Positions 43,882 through 53,728 of a stretch of DNA of 64,000 nucleotides are shown in pieces. The translations under genes were made by a program, and so were the position numbers. Position 1 is the stretch's first letter; each line of letters begins with the position of its first letter. The notes under the pieces were generated by a model. It did no database searches, was not told where the DNA came from, and saw nothing but the letters and a program-made list of their open reading frames with translations. Origin of the DNA: Dysgonomonas sp. 511 (lineage in GTDB: Bacteria > Bacteroidota > Bacteroidia > Bacteroidales > Dysgonomonadaceae); contig NZ_QVMQ01000008.1 of assembly GCF_010501105.1 (NCBI RefSeq), positions 1 to 64,000 on the forward strand, written 5' to 3'.

Positions 43882-46800
43882 ATGACAATATCCGAACTTA
43901 GTATCAGGCGTCCTGTACTTGCTACAGTGATCGTGTTGATCATTTTTCTTTTAGGTTTTATTGGTTATACCTATTTAGGTGTCCGCGAATACCCCAATAT
44001 AGACAACCCCATAATATCGGTAAATGTATCGTATCCCGGTGCAAATGCCGAAATAATAGAAAACCAGATTACCGAGCCGCTGGAGCAAAACATAAACGGG
44101 ATACCCGGTATCCGCTCGCTGTCGAGTACCAGCAGCCAGGGATCGTGCCGTATCATTATAGAGTTCGAATTATCGGTAGATATGGAAACCGCCGCCAACG
44201 ATGTACGTGATAAGGTATCGCGTGCCCAACGTTACCTGCCGCGTGATGTAGACCCGCCTACTGTATCGAAAGCCGATGCAGACGCTTCGCCCATCATACA
44301 AATAAGTATACAAAGCGAAAAGCGGTCGTTGCTCGAATTGAGTGAAATAGCGGAACTTACGGTAAAGGAGAGGTTGCAAACCATACCGAACGTAAGTGCC
44401 GTGGAAATATGGGGGCAAAACCGTTACTCTATGCGACTCTGGCTCGACCCATTGAAAATGGCTTCGTATGGAATCACTCCTATGGATGTAAAAAATGCAC
44501 TCGACAGGGAAAATGTAGAATTGCCCTCTGGTAGTATCGAAGGCGATGCCCTCGAACTTAGTATCCGTACATTGGGATTGATGCAGACACCCGAAGAGTT
44601 CAACAATATGATTATCAAAGAAGATAATTATAATGTTGTGCGTTTCCGCGATATCGGCATCGCCGAACTGGGTACGGAAGACCACAGGAGTATTATGCGC
44701 CGCAATGGCATTCCTGCTGTGAGTACAGTTATTATTCCACAGCCGGGAGCCAACCAGATCGAAATATCTGACGAAACAATGGTGCGCCTCGAACAATTGA
44801 AAAAAGATTTGCCCGAAGATGTTATACTCGATGTGGCTTTCGATAATACGAAATTTATCCGTGCCTCGATTGCCGAAGTAGAGGAAACTATATATATAGC
44901 CTTCCTGCTGGTTGTTGTAATCATATTTCTGTTTCTGCGCGACTGGCGTGTGACCCTTATTCCATGCGTAGTAATTCCAGTTTCGCTGGTCGGGGCATTC
45001 TTTGTGATGTATGTCGCAGGTTTCTCCATCAACGTATTGTCTATGCTTGCCGTAGTCCTTTCGGTTGGGCTGGTTGTAGACGATGCCATTGTGGTCACCG
45101 AAAATATCTATTTGAAAATAGAAAACGGCATGAGTCCTCGCGAAGCAGGTATTGAAGGGTCGAAAGAGATATTCTTCGCAGTAGTATCTACTACCATTAC
45201 GTTGGTTGCCGTATTCTTCCCTATAGTCTTTCTCGAAGGTATGACCGGAAGGCTTTTCCGCGAATTTAGTATTGTAATTGCAGGAGCGGTAGTGATATCC
45301 TCTTTCGTAGCTCTTACATTCACACCAATGCTATCGACCAAGCTATTGAAAAGAAGGGATAATCCGGGATGGCTATATCGAAAAACTGAACCTTTTTTCG
45401 AAGGGATGACCTTCAGTTATCAAAAAGGGCTTGAAAAATTTCTGAAAGCCAGATTCGTTGTATGGCCTGTAATAGCAGCAACTCTTATCGGCATAGTATA
45501 TCTTATATCTGTCATCCCATCCGAAATGGCTCCATTGGAAGACCGGTCGCAAATAACAGTAAGGACAAGTGGGCCACAGGGGGCAACATATGAGTTTATG
45601 AGGGATTATACACAAAAGATATCCCGCATAGCCGACTCTATAGCTCCCGAAAGACGGATAAATACATTACGTGTATGGACAGGCGGAGGAATGGTCAATC
45701 TGGCTTTGCCCGATATAAAAGACCGAAAACGTAGTCAGATGGAGATAGCTGACGAACTGACAAAAGCAGTACGCCCACAGACCGAAGCGCGTGCATTCGT
45801 ACAACAACAGTCTACTTTCGGCGGACGCCGTTCGAGTATGCCCATACAATACGTATTACAAGCACCTAACATACAGAAACTTGAGGAATTTATCCCTGAA
45901 TTTATGCGTAAGGTGCAAGAAAGCCCGATGTTTCAGATGGCTGACGTGAATCTGAAGTTTACAAAGCCGGAAACCCGTATTATTATCGACAGGGATAAGG
46001 CTGCACTACTTGGCGTCAGCACACGCGATATAGGACAGACTCTGCAATACGCGCTCAGCGGGCAACGGATGGGTTATTTCTATATGAATGGTAAGCAATA
46101 TCAGATTTTGGGCGAGATAAACCGCCAACAGCGGAATACTCCCCTCGACCTGAAATCTATATACCTGAAAAACCTTTCGGGAAATATGATCCAGATGGAT
46201 AATATTGTACGATTGGAAGAGAGTGTTGCCCCTCCTCAATTATACAGGTACAACCGCTTCAACTCGGCCACGGTTACAGCCGGATTATCGCCGGGTGTAA
46301 CCATTGGCGCAGGCCTCGACGAAATGGATCGCATAGCCAAAGAAACACTCGATGAAACATTCCGTACAGCATTGGCAGGAGATTCGAAAGACTTTAGAGA
46401 AAGTTCGTCGAGCCTTGTTTTTGCGTTTGTCTTAGCCATCGTATTGATATTCCTGATATTGGCTGCACAGTTCGAAAGCTTCAAAGACCCTCTGGTTATA
46501 ATGCTTACTGTACCTTTGGCTATAGTAGGAGCATTGCTCTTTATGTACAGCAAAGATGTGACGATGAATATTTTCAGCCAGATAGGTATTATAATGCTTA
46601 TAGGGCTTGTGGCTAAGAATGGTATATTGATTGTAGAATTTGCCAACCAACGGCAAGAAACAGGTATGAGCAAACTCGAAGCTATACAGGGTGCTGCTGT
46701 ACAACGCCTTCGTCCGATATTGATGACAAGTTTCTCTACCGTATTGGGATTGTTACCACTGGTTTTTGCCAGTGCCGAAGGGGCTAACGGACGTATGGCT

Positions 46801-46929
46801 ATGGGGGTGGCAGTGATCGGAGGAATGGTGTTCTCTACCCTGCTTACCATATTTGTTGTGCCTACCATGTATCTGTATATCTCTACCGACAGAAAGAAGA
46901 AAGAGGTAAAACGGTTGGAAAAAAAATAA
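43882..46929 (+). CDS. RND multidrug efflux pump (HAE1/AcrB family)
   Basis: A 1015-aa proton-driven inner-membrane exporter with 12 membrane segments and two large periplasmic loops. The N-terminus SIRRPVLATVIVLIIFLLGF is typical. TM4 carries the proton-relay Asp pair in GLVVDDAIVVTENI (near 398) and TM10 the Lys in GLVAKNGILIVEFAN (near 913). No TolC-like gene follows, so it must share an outer-membrane channel encoded elsewhere. Substrates are unknown. Confidence 0.94.
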   Translation: MTISELSIRRPVLATVIVLIIFLLGFIGYTYLGVREYPNIDNPIISVNVSYPGANAEIIENQITEPLEQNINGIPGIRSLSSTSSQGSCRIIIEFELSVDMETAANDVRDKVSRAQRYLPRDVDPPTVSKADADASPIIQISIQSEKRSLLELSEIAELTVKERLQTIPNVSAVEIWGQNRYSMRLWLDPLKMASYGITPMDVKNALDRENVELPSGSIEGDALELSIRTLGLMQTPEEFNNMIIKEDNYNVVRFRDIGIAELGTEDHRSIMRRNGIPAVSTVIIPQPGANQIEISDETMVRLEQLKKDLPEDVILDVAFDNTKFIRASIAEVEETIYIAFLLVVVIIFLFLRDWRVTLIPCVVIPVSLVGAFFVMYVAGFSINVLSMLAVVLSVGLVVDDAIVVTENIYLKIENGMSPREAGIEGSKEIFFAVVSTTITLVAVFFPIVFLEGMTGRLFREFSIVIAGAVVISSFVALTFTPMLSTKLLKRRDNPGWLYRKTEPFFEGMTFSYQKGLEKFLKARFVVWPVIAATLIGIVYLISVIPSEMAPLEDRSQITVRTSGPQGATYEFMRDYTQKISRIADSIAPERRINTLRVWTGGGMVNLALPDIKDRKRSQMEIADELTKAVRPQTEARAFVQQQSTFGGRRSSMPIQYVLQAPNIQKLEEFIPEFMRKVQESPMFQMADVNLKFTKPETRIIIDRDKAALLGVSTRDIGQTLQYALSGQRMGYFYMNGKQYQILGEINRQQRNTPLDLKSIYLKNLSGNMIQMDNIVRLEESVAPPQLYRYNRFNSATVTAGLSPGVTIGAGLDEMDRIAKETLDETFRTALAGDSKDFRESSSSLVFAFVLAIVLIFLILAAQFESFKDPLVIMLTVPLAIVGALLFMYSKDVTMNIFSQIGIIMLIGLVAKNGILIVEFANQRQETGMSKLEAIQGAAVQRLRPILMTSFSTVLGLLPLVFASAEGANGRMAMGVAVIGGMVFSTLLTIFVVPTMYLYISTDRKKKEVKRLEKK

Positions 46930-46960
46930 AATTAAAAAAGACTCTAAATGCAGATAAATT

Positions 46961-47440
46961 ATGCCGAATAAAATCTCATTGACAAAAGGAAAATCCGTCT
47001 TTATTGTAGATTTAATACTTATACCAATATTTATATTGGTAACATACAGCGGATTGAAGCTTCATATAGCTGGCGACGTCGGCAACCATGATATATGGTC
47101 GTCTTGGGCGCACTTTCATATCATTGTCAGCATTATTTCCCTTATTGCAGGATGGCTGCATATAAAAGCTCATTGGGGATGGTACAAAGGACTGTTGAAA
47201 AAAGGTTTAGCGAAGAAAAGTAAAGTGACAGTAGCTCTATCCATCTTATTTCTGGCATTGGTAATAACGGGTATCATTCTTGTACTGTTTGCCGATGGCG
47301 GAAATTCTGCTACCGGATTGTGGCATTATCGGTTAGGTCTTATTATGGTAATATTGCTTATTGTCCATTTCGTAACACGATTTTCTTTGTTGAAAAAAGG
47401 ATTGACAAGAAAAAAAATAATAGTTGGCGACAAAAATTAA
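46961..47440 (+). CDS. Small multi-His membrane protein (DUF4405/cytochrome b561-like)
   Basis: A 159-aa protein with four membrane segments. Histidines lie in or near helices in LKLHIAG, WAHFHIIVS, GWLHIKAHWGW, LWHYRLG and IVHFVTR, a layout like di-heme b-type four-helix proteins (DUF4405). It may bind heme and carry electrons. It lies 31 bases after the RND pump and may be cotranscribed with it, though a functional link is unproven. Confidence 0.65.
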   Translation: MPNKISLTKGKSVFIVDLILIPIFILVTYSGLKLHIAGDVGNHDIWSSWAHFHIIVSIISLIAGWLHIKAHWGWYKGLLKKGLAKKSKVTVALSILFLALVITGIILVLFADGGNSATGLWHYRLGLIMVILLIVHFVTRFSLLKKGLTRKKIIVGDKN

Positions 47441-47495
47441 AAATAGAGATCACATTTCCTTCATAATTTTATCTATAGATACCATAAACTATTTA

Positions 47496-47503
47496 TAAAT
47501 TTG
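47496..47503 (+). promoter_or_regulatory. -7 promoter box for the glycosyltransferase gene
   Basis: TAAATTTG fits TAnnTTTG. It would give a leader of about 140 nt containing the GTTACTT tandem and GAAAAAGTAAC (47627-47637). Confidence 0.4.
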
Positions 47504-47539
47504 AAGAAAAAATGTAACAAGCGAAAAATATACGAAAAA

Positions 47540-47637
47540 CTGTTACTTGTGTTACTTTTTAACTATATATTGTAAAAATAGGTTAAAACAATAACAGTTT
47601 CAAGACGGACAGAATCCGCCTCGAATGAAAAAGTAAC
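47540..47637. repeat. GTTACTT tandem plus inverted copy in glycosyltransferase leader
   Basis: TGTTACTTGTGTTACTTTTT (47541-47560) contains two GTTACTT units, and GAAAAAGTAAC (47627-47637) is complementary to its second half over 10 bases. It resembles the element in front of paaK. Confidence 0.45.
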
Positions 47638-47651
47638 AAGTCGTTTCTATT

Positions 47652-48737
47652 ATGATGACAGCAAAAAAAACCAAGATAAACTTCATACTGCCTTTCAAGC
47701 CACGCCGCCCGGCAGGGGGATTCCGTGTGATGTATGAATATGCCAATCGTTTATCGGCCAGAGGATATCAGGTACATCTTACATTCCCCATCAAGACACC
47801 ATATATGGAGTACCGCCTTCCTTATATTGCCAGATATATATTGTCGAAGATAGAAGGTTTTTCGCACGACAAATGGTTCGAGTTCCTGCCTGACATTACG
47901 ATGTCGTATGCCCCCTCGGTAAAAGACAAGTATGTGCAGAATGCCGACATTGTGATAGCCACATGGTGGGCTACAGCATTGGAAATGGGGAGCCTTAGCC
48001 CCTCGAAAGGAAGAAAGATAAACCTGATACAAGGTTTCGAAAATTGGGAAGGACACGAAGATCTGCTACATAAGTCATACAACATGCTCGACACTGTGAA
48101 TGTGGTGGTAGCCTCTTACCTCGAAAAAAAGGTAAAGCACTTTACCAACAACCGTGTGGAACTGATAGAAAACGGCATAGACACCGGTATATATTATGTG
48201 AAAGATGAAATAGAGAGCCGCAATCCGCTATCGGTAGCTATGATGTATTCCATTCAGGAGATAAAAGGTTCGAAGTATGGACTGGAGGCTTTAGGCATGG
48301 TAAAGGAAGAAATTCCCGAATTGCAGGTCGAATTGTTTGGCATCTCCCCCGCCCCCGACAATCTGCCCGAATGGATAAAGTATTACAGGAATCCTGATGC
48401 TTTGAGCGACTTGTACAACCGCAATGCCATTTTCATATCCAACAGCTTTACCGAAGGCTTCGGACTGGTATCGGTAGAATCTATGTTTTGCGGATGTGCC
48501 CTTGTAGGCACCGATATAGAAGGGCATAAGGAATACGCATTCGATGGCAAAACGGCATTGCTCGTAGAGCCGGGCAACGCCCGGATGATGGCCGACAAAA
48601 TAATTTCGCTAGTAAGGGACAATGAATACCGTATCGCTTTGGCCAAGAATGGCAACAGCTATGTGCAACGCTTCAAATGGGAGAATGCTGTAGACAAAAT
48701 GGAGGGGATAATTATCAGTCTGCTAAAAGATTTATAA
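47652..48737 (+). CDS. GT4-family glycosyltransferase
   Basis: A 361-aa GT-B fold enzyme. The N-terminal donor loop region KPRRPAGGFRVMYEYANRLSARGYQV and the C-terminal signature NSFTEGFGLVSVESMFCGCALVGTDIEGHKEY (E-x7-E type, near 270-300) place it in GT4. It would transfer a nucleotide-activated sugar to a surface glycan or lipid acceptor. It stands alone, not inside a polysaccharide locus. Confidence 0.85.
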   Translation: MMTAKKTKINFILPFKPRRPAGGFRVMYEYANRLSARGYQVHLTFPIKTPYMEYRLPYIARYILSKIEGFSHDKWFEFLPDITMSYAPSVKDKYVQNADIVIATWWATALEMGSLSPSKGRKINLIQGFENWEGHEDLLHKSYNMLDTVNVVVASYLEKKVKHFTNNRVELIENGIDTGIYYVKDEIESRNPLSVAMMYSIQEIKGSKYGLEALGMVKEEIPELQVELFGISPAPDNLPEWIKYYRNPDALSDLYNRNAIFISNSFTEGFGLVSVESMFCGCALVGTDIEGHKEYAFDGKTALLVEPGNARMMADKIISLVRDNEYRIALAKNGNSYVQRFKWENAVDKMEGIIISLLKDL

Positions 48738-48809
48738 TTTAACTATATAGCAAACAGAATATTACATAGTTTTCTTTAGTTGAAAATCAGTATATAAAAT
48801 AGATATAGT

Positions 48810-49958
48810 ATGGAAAATTTTTCAATGGTGAATCCCGTAAAAATCATCTTCGGGAAAGAGACTATCGGGCAAATAGCAAATGAAATCCCTCAAGGGAGCA
48901 AAGTATTAATGATTTATGGCGGAGGGAGTATTAAGAAAAATGGAGTCTACGACCAAGCAGTAAAAGCACTTGAAGGCTACGAGTGGCACGAATTTTCAGG
49001 AATAGAACCCAACCCGCATTATGAGACATGTATGAAGGCTGTTGCCATGATTAAGGATAAAGGCATCAACTTCCTGCTTGCAGTAGGTGGAGGCTCTGTA
49101 CTGGATGCTACTAAATTTATCGCAGCAGCAGCTTGTTTCGAAGGCGGAGACCCTTGGCAAATATTATCGAAAGGAGCAAAAGTGGCGAAAGCTCTTCCTT
49201 TTGGCGACATTATAACATTGCCTGCTACTGGCTCTGAAATGAACTCAGGCGGAGTAATTACCCGTGCCGAAACCGAAGATAAACTGGCTTTCAATTCCCC
49301 GCTTACCTTTCCCCGGTTTTCGGTTCTCGACCCTACCGCCACTTTCTCCATGCCTGTCCGCCAGATAGGCAACGGGGTAGTAGATGCCTTTGTGCATGTT
49401 ATGGAGCAATACCTCACTTATAATCAAGGAGATTCGCTTCTACAGGATTATATGGCGGAGGCAATAGTAAAAACGCTGGTAAGCGAAGGGCCGAAGGCAT
49501 TGGCCAATCCTACCGATTACGATGTACGTGCCAACCTGATGTGGGCTTCTACATGGGCGCTCAACGGATGGATTGCCTGCGGCGTGCCCGAAGATTGGGC
49601 TACACATATGATAGGGCACGAAATAACTGCTTTTTACGGATTAGACCATGCCCAGACGCTTGCTGTCGTATTGCCGGGTGTAATGACCGTGCTGCAGGAA
49701 CAGAAAGCCAAAAAGATAACCCGCCTCGGCAAAGAGGTTTTCGGCATAGAGGGTGGCAATGCCATAGAAAAGACGATAGAGGCTGTGGAAGGATTCTTTG
49801 AGGAAATGGGAGTAAAAACCCACCTGTCGGATTACGGATTGGGCAGCGAAGCTATCGACAAGGTAGTAAACAGGCTATCGCAAAGAGGATGGATGTTGGG
49901 CGAATCTCATAATATCACATCGGAGGTGGTAAGAGAAATCCTTACATTGAGAAAATAG
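48810..49958 (+). CDS. Iron-containing alcohol dehydrogenase (YqhD/BDH type)
   Basis: A 382-aa group III alcohol dehydrogenase, most like NADPH-dependent YqhD and clostridial butanol dehydrogenases. The cofactor region GGGSIKKNGVYDQ (near 37) and LAVGGGSVLDATKFIA (near 92) are seen. Metal ligands lie in VVDAFVHVMEQYL (Asp, His near 190), GHEITAFYGLDHAQTLAVV (His near 262 and 276). It reduces aldehydes to alcohols, balancing fermentation or detoxifying aldehydes. Confidence 0.9.
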   Translation: MENFSMVNPVKIIFGKETIGQIANEIPQGSKVLMIYGGGSIKKNGVYDQAVKALEGYEWHEFSGIEPNPHYETCMKAVAMIKDKGINFLLAVGGGSVLDATKFIAAAACFEGGDPWQILSKGAKVAKALPFGDIITLPATGSEMNSGGVITRAETEDKLAFNSPLTFPRFSVLDPTATFSMPVRQIGNGVVDAFVHVMEQYLTYNQGDSLLQDYMAEAIVKTLVSEGPKALANPTDYDVRANLMWASTWALNGWIACGVPEDWATHMIGHEITAFYGLDHAQTLAVVLPGVMTVLQEQKAKKITRLGKEVFGIEGGNAIEKTIEAVEGFFEEMGVKTHLSDYGLGSEAIDKVVNRLSQRGWMLGESHNITSEVVREILTLRK

Positions 49959-49969
49959 GACATAGAAGG

Positions 49970-49997
49970 AGAAGGTGTCCCCAGAAGGACACCTTCT
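49970..49997. terminator. Bidirectional terminator between ADH and DUF349 genes
   Basis: An 11-bp perfect stem AGAAGGTGTCC/GGACACCTTCT with a 6-nt loop sits between convergent genes. Its stem is the same sequence as the carB terminator core. Confidence 0.8.
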
Positions 49998-50016
49998 AAT
50001 GTATATTAAGCCGGAT

Positions 50017-51948
50017 TTATTTCTCCAATTCATTCAGGTTTTCATCAACAGTCTCAATCTTCTTCACGAGTAGCTCCAATTCATTTTTCAGACTGTCTAT
50101 CTTCAGGTTGACATCTTTGAGCAAACCGCTACCCCCCTTCGACGATACCGACAGGAAGTTCATATTGTTTTCGTAAGTCTGCAAATCCGATTTCAACTTA
50201 TTGTACTGGTGCATCAAATGGTCGCGCTCCTTATACAAAACCCTTTTCGGATTATCCTGTTTCGCCATATCTTTCACGTTCGACTTGAAAGACTCGAATC
50301 TGCGCTCTGTCCTGTTGATCTTCAGACGGTCGTAATGAGCATCTACAGCTTGATGGAACTCCTTATAAATCTTGTCTTTTTCCTTGAATGGAACAAAACC
50401 TACGTTGTGCCATTCGTCTGCAAGCTCTTTCAGCTCTGCAACCAATTCGGAAGATTCCTTCGACTCGTCCAGGCTCTTTATTTTTTCAATAATTGCCTTC
50501 TTTGCTTCCAGATTAGCCAGTTCCTCTGTCTTTTGAGTTGAATCGTTCTTTTTCTTTTGCTCGAAGAAGTAGTCGCAAGCCGTTACAAACTCTTTCCAGA
50601 TGGCATCCGAATATTTACGAGGCACGGGGCCTATCGTTTTCCATTCCTTTTGTATCGCAATCAACTTATCTGTTGTCGATTTCCAATCGGTACTGTCTTT
50701 CAATGCCTTTGCTTGCTCTGCCAACTCCCGTTTCTTCTCAAGGTTGGCATCCATATCTTCCCTTACTCCTTTGAAAAACTCGCTTTTCTTTTCGAAAAAC
50801 GTATCACAAAGAGAACGAAACTCTTCGAATATTTGGGTATTTATCCGCCTTGGAACGAATCCGATAGTCTTCCATTTAGCTTGTAGCTCTATCACTTCTT
50901 TACTTTTCTCGTCCCAATCCTTAAATGTCTTCAATGTATCGTAGTCGATGGCTTTAAGGGCTTCACAGATTTCGTTCTTAGCCGCCAGGTTTTCTTCTTC
51001 TTTTCCTTTCAGCGATTCGAAGTGTGTCTGGTAATTCTTGTTGATCTGGGTAGATGCGTCTTTGAATCGCACCCATATTTCTTCGCGCAATTCCCTGGCT
51101 ACCGGCCCTATATCCCTCCATTGCTGGTGGAAGTTTTGCAATTGGTGGAATGCTGAAACAGAGTCTTCATCTTCTACCAATTTTTCTACCGATTCTATTA
51201 TCGCCATTTTCAGTTCAAGGTTTTTCTTGAAGTCATAATCGCGAAACTCATTATTGATTTTTATCAGGTCGTAAAACTTCTCTGTATATATCTGGTACGA
51301 TTTCCACAAGTCTTTCACCTTTGCCTGAGGAACTTGCGAAATATCATTCCATTGTTGTTGCAGGTCTTTAAACTCTTTATATAGCTTATTGAAATCGTCT
51401 GAACTCTCAGTCAGGTTTTTGATAGAGTCTATTATCTGAAGTTTCTTCTTATAATTCTCTTCTTTCAGCCTTTCCTCTTCGGCAACATGGGCAGCACGCT
51501 TCTGCTTGATATCGTTAAGGAATGTTTTCAGCACTTCTTCTGATGGATCTGGCGCAGGTACAAAATTGCCAGGATCATTACCGGCTTCCAGGTATGTCGC
51601 TTTCTGTGCATCTACATCAGCCAGTCGCAAACGGTAAAAAGCCTGTTTCAAAGCCTCGGTTTCCGAACGTGGAGGAACCTCTTCTTGCAAAGCCAGATTC
51701 TTCAGTTTTTCTATAATTTCTTCTTTCGTCAAAGATTCATGTTTAATCTCCGACGGCTCTGTAGCTGGCTCCTCGGGCTGCACGCTTTCTTCCACAGATG
51801 GAGTTTCTTCGACAAGTACTGTTTCCACAGATTCATCTACTGCAAGCTCTTGTTGCGGAGCATTTTCTACTACAGCATTCACCTCATCGTTTTTAATCTC
51901 CCCTGTTGGCTTATCGGCTGGCAATCCGGGTTCTAGGATCTCATTCAT
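50017..51948 (-). CDS. DUF349-repeat protein
   Basis: A 643-aa protein. Residues 1-75 are acidic and Pro/Val/Glu-rich. Five DUF349 repeats follow, each about 75 aa and centred on a W-x-x-(I/V)-(G/S)-x-V-P/A core: WNDISQVPQ, WRDIGPVAR, WKTIGFVPR, WKTIGPVPR and WHNVGFVPF. The C-terminal part is a coiled coil. The repeats are predicted helical and strongly charged. No enzyme function is known to me. Bacteroidota carry this large multi-repeat form, and its conservation suggests a structural or nucleic-acid-related role. Confidence 0.85.
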   Translation of the reverse strand: MNEILEPGLPADKPTGEIKNDEVNAVVENAPQQELAVDESVETVLVEETPSVEESVQPEEPATEPSEIKHESLTKEEIIEKLKNLALQEEVPPRSETEALKQAFYRLRLADVDAQKATYLEAGNDPGNFVPAPDPSEEVLKTFLNDIKQKRAAHVAEEERLKEENYKKKLQIIDSIKNLTESSDDFNKLYKEFKDLQQQWNDISQVPQAKVKDLWKSYQIYTEKFYDLIKINNEFRDYDFKKNLELKMAIIESVEKLVEDEDSVSAFHQLQNFHQQWRDIGPVARELREEIWVRFKDASTQINKNYQTHFESLKGKEEENLAAKNEICEALKAIDYDTLKTFKDWDEKSKEVIELQAKWKTIGFVPRRINTQIFEEFRSLCDTFFEKKSEFFKGVREDMDANLEKKRELAEQAKALKDSTDWKSTTDKLIAIQKEWKTIGPVPRKYSDAIWKEFVTACDYFFEQKKKNDSTQKTEELANLEAKKAIIEKIKSLDESKESSELVAELKELADEWHNVGFVPFKEKDKIYKEFHQAVDAHYDRLKINRTERRFESFKSNVKDMAKQDNPKRVLYKERDHLMHQYNKLKSDLQTYENNMNFLSVSSKGGSGLLKDVNLKIDSLKNELELLVKKIETVDENLNELEK

Positions 51949-52395
51949 ATAGTTAGTTTTTTAATAAGGGGTAAACCCTATGTTTTTCACTCGCCAAATT
52001 AGTGTTTTTTTTTGTAACAAAAGAGAGCAATGTTAAGTTTTTTCATTTTTGCCTGCAAAAAAGCCTGAATGTAAGCAACTGTTAGAAAATATCACAAATC
52101 GGTTTTCATCAAAAAAACAGAAGTTTTTCGGGATATGAGATATTTACTAACAGCTACTTAGACAAAAATGAGATAATCGCATTGCGAATACACAACAATC
52201 TACCCGGCTTCTACAGACTATTATTATTGTCTGAAGGACAGCCCCCCTAAAACAAACTTGGGTAATTATAGTAAAGATATTTTTGAAGTTTTGTCGGAAA
52301 AACAAATCGCCATTTGATACCTTTTTCCATAATGCTTTATCATTCAGGTTGAAAAATCAACTTAAAATATTGTAAAAGCGATATAGTTACCCAAA
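51949..52395. other. 447-bp intergenic region with two inverted repeats
   Basis: No gene is seen between the DUF349 gene start and pheS stop. It holds an imperfect 22-bp inverted repeat (52072-52093 with 52139-52160, 18 of 22 matching, core CTGTTAG) and a second 15-bp imperfect repeat (52256-52270 with 52382-52396) whose right arm abuts the pheS stop. The rest is AT-rich, with a nine-T run near 52006. Confidence 0.5.
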
Positions 52396-53415
52396 TCAAT
52401 TAGCACTTTCGAATTGTTCGAGGAAACGTTTGTCATTTTCCGAGAACAGACGCAGGTCGCTCACCCTGTATTTCAAGTTAGTAATACGTTCTATACCCAT
52501 ACCAAGGGCATATCCGGTATAAACGCGACTGTCTATCCCGCAGCTTTCCAATACATTCGGATCGACCATACCGCATCCTAGTATCTCTACCCAACCTGTA
52601 TGCTTGCAAAACGGACACCCCTTGCCTCCGCAGATATTACACGAAATATCCATCTCGGCACTTGGTTCGGTAAAGGGAAAATATGACGGACGCAGACGTA
52701 TCTTTGTATCAGCGCCGAACAACTCTTTCGCCAAAAACAGCAAGGCTTGCTTCAAGTCGGCAAAAGACACATTCTTGTCTATGTATAGTGCCTCTACCTG
52801 ATGGAAGAAACAATGTGCACGGTACGATATGGCTTCGTTACGATAGACACGTCCCGGACAAATGATACGGATAGGTGGTTGCTGTTTTTCCATAACCCTA
52901 GTCTGCACCGACGAGGTGTGAGTACGTAAAAGCACTTCGGGATTGCGGGCAATAAAAAATGTATCCTGCATATCGCGGGCCGGATGGTCGTCGGCAAAAT
53001 TAAGCGCCGAAAATACGTGCCAATCATCTTCTATTTCAGGCCCTTCGGCAATGGAGAATCCAAGCTTGCGAAGGATGTCGCAGATTTCCTTCTTCACAAT
53101 AGAAATCGGATGGCGTGTACCTAAAGCAATAGGCGCAGCCGTACGCGTAAGGTCTATAGCATCGTCAGACGCCTGATTGTTTTCGAGCGACTCCCTCAGT
53201 TGGTTTATTTTATCCTGAGCCTTTTCTTTCAGCTCGTTTAGCCTCATACCAACTTCGCGTTTCTGGTCTGCCGCCACATTGCGAAAATCATTCATCAAAG
53301 CCGACACTTCACCTTTCTTGCTCAGGTATTTAATGCGCAAAGCCTCTATTTCTTCTGCCTTTGCTGCCTTAAGATTGTCAATTTCAGACAGTAATTGGTT
53401 AATCTTGTTAATCAT
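52396..53415 (-). CDS. pheS: Phenylalanine-tRNA ligase alpha subunit
   Basis: A 339-aa class II aminoacyl-tRNA synthetase subunit charging tRNA-Phe with PheT. An N-terminal coiled coil (1-90) precedes the catalytic core: motif 2 region HTSSVQTRVM and RIICPGRVYRNEAISYRAHCFFHQVEALYID (near 180-215), SYFPFTEPSAEMDI near 255, and motif 3 GYALGMGIERI. A CNICGGKGCPFCKHTGW insertion carries four Cys. pheT is not adjacent here, unlike in many bacteria. Confidence 0.96.
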   Translation of the reverse strand: MINKINQLLSEIDNLKAAKAEEIEALRIKYLSKKGEVSALMNDFRNVAADQKREVGMRLNELKEKAQDKINQLRESLENNQASDDAIDLTRTAAPIALGTRHPISIVKKEICDILRKLGFSIAEGPEIEDDWHVFSALNFADDHPARDMQDTFFIARNPEVLLRTHTSSVQTRVMEKQQPPIRIICPGRVYRNEAISYRAHCFFHQVEALYIDKNVSFADLKQALLFLAKELFGADTKIRLRPSYFPFTEPSAEMDISCNICGGKGCPFCKHTGWVEILGCGMVDPNVLESCGIDSRVYTGYALGMGIERITNLKYRVSDLRLFSENDKRFLEQFESAN

Positions 53416-53728
53416 ATATGTTAATTACAATATTTACAAAAAATAAGATACAAAGTTACATCTTTCTTTGCTTTATTCCAGATAAAAGACAGGAAATATT
53501 ATCATTTATTCTTCCCTGTCTGCTTCTGAAACTGAAAAAACAGAGCCAAAACTTCTTAATCTCATTTTTTATTGTATCTTTACTTTTCGTTAAAACAAAC
53601 GTTAAAACGCGAAACTGAATTTTGTATATAATATCTTAAACATTACACAAACTAATGGGTTATACTAATGGAGAAACAGATAACCCCATCTGCAAAAGAA
53701 AAGAACCTAATTAAATAAATAGATTTAA
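53416..53728. other. 313-bp divergent intergenic region
   Basis: Contains the pheS promoter box and a hairpin (AGACAGGAAA 53487-53496 with TTCCCTGTCT 53512-53521, one G-T pair). On the minus strand the hairpin is followed by TTTATC. It lies upstream of the pheS -7 box, so it is not in the pheS leader unless another promoter exists. The rest is AT-rich with no gene. Confidence 0.45.
53451..53458 (-). promoter_or_regulatory. -7 promoter box for pheS
   Basis: Minus-strand TAACTTTG matches TAnnTTTG and implies a leader of about 28 nt. Confidence 0.6.

Noticed and set aside
53487..53521. pheS attenuator
   Set aside because: The hairpin is upstream of the visible pheS -7 box, so it would not be transcribed with pheS from that promoter.
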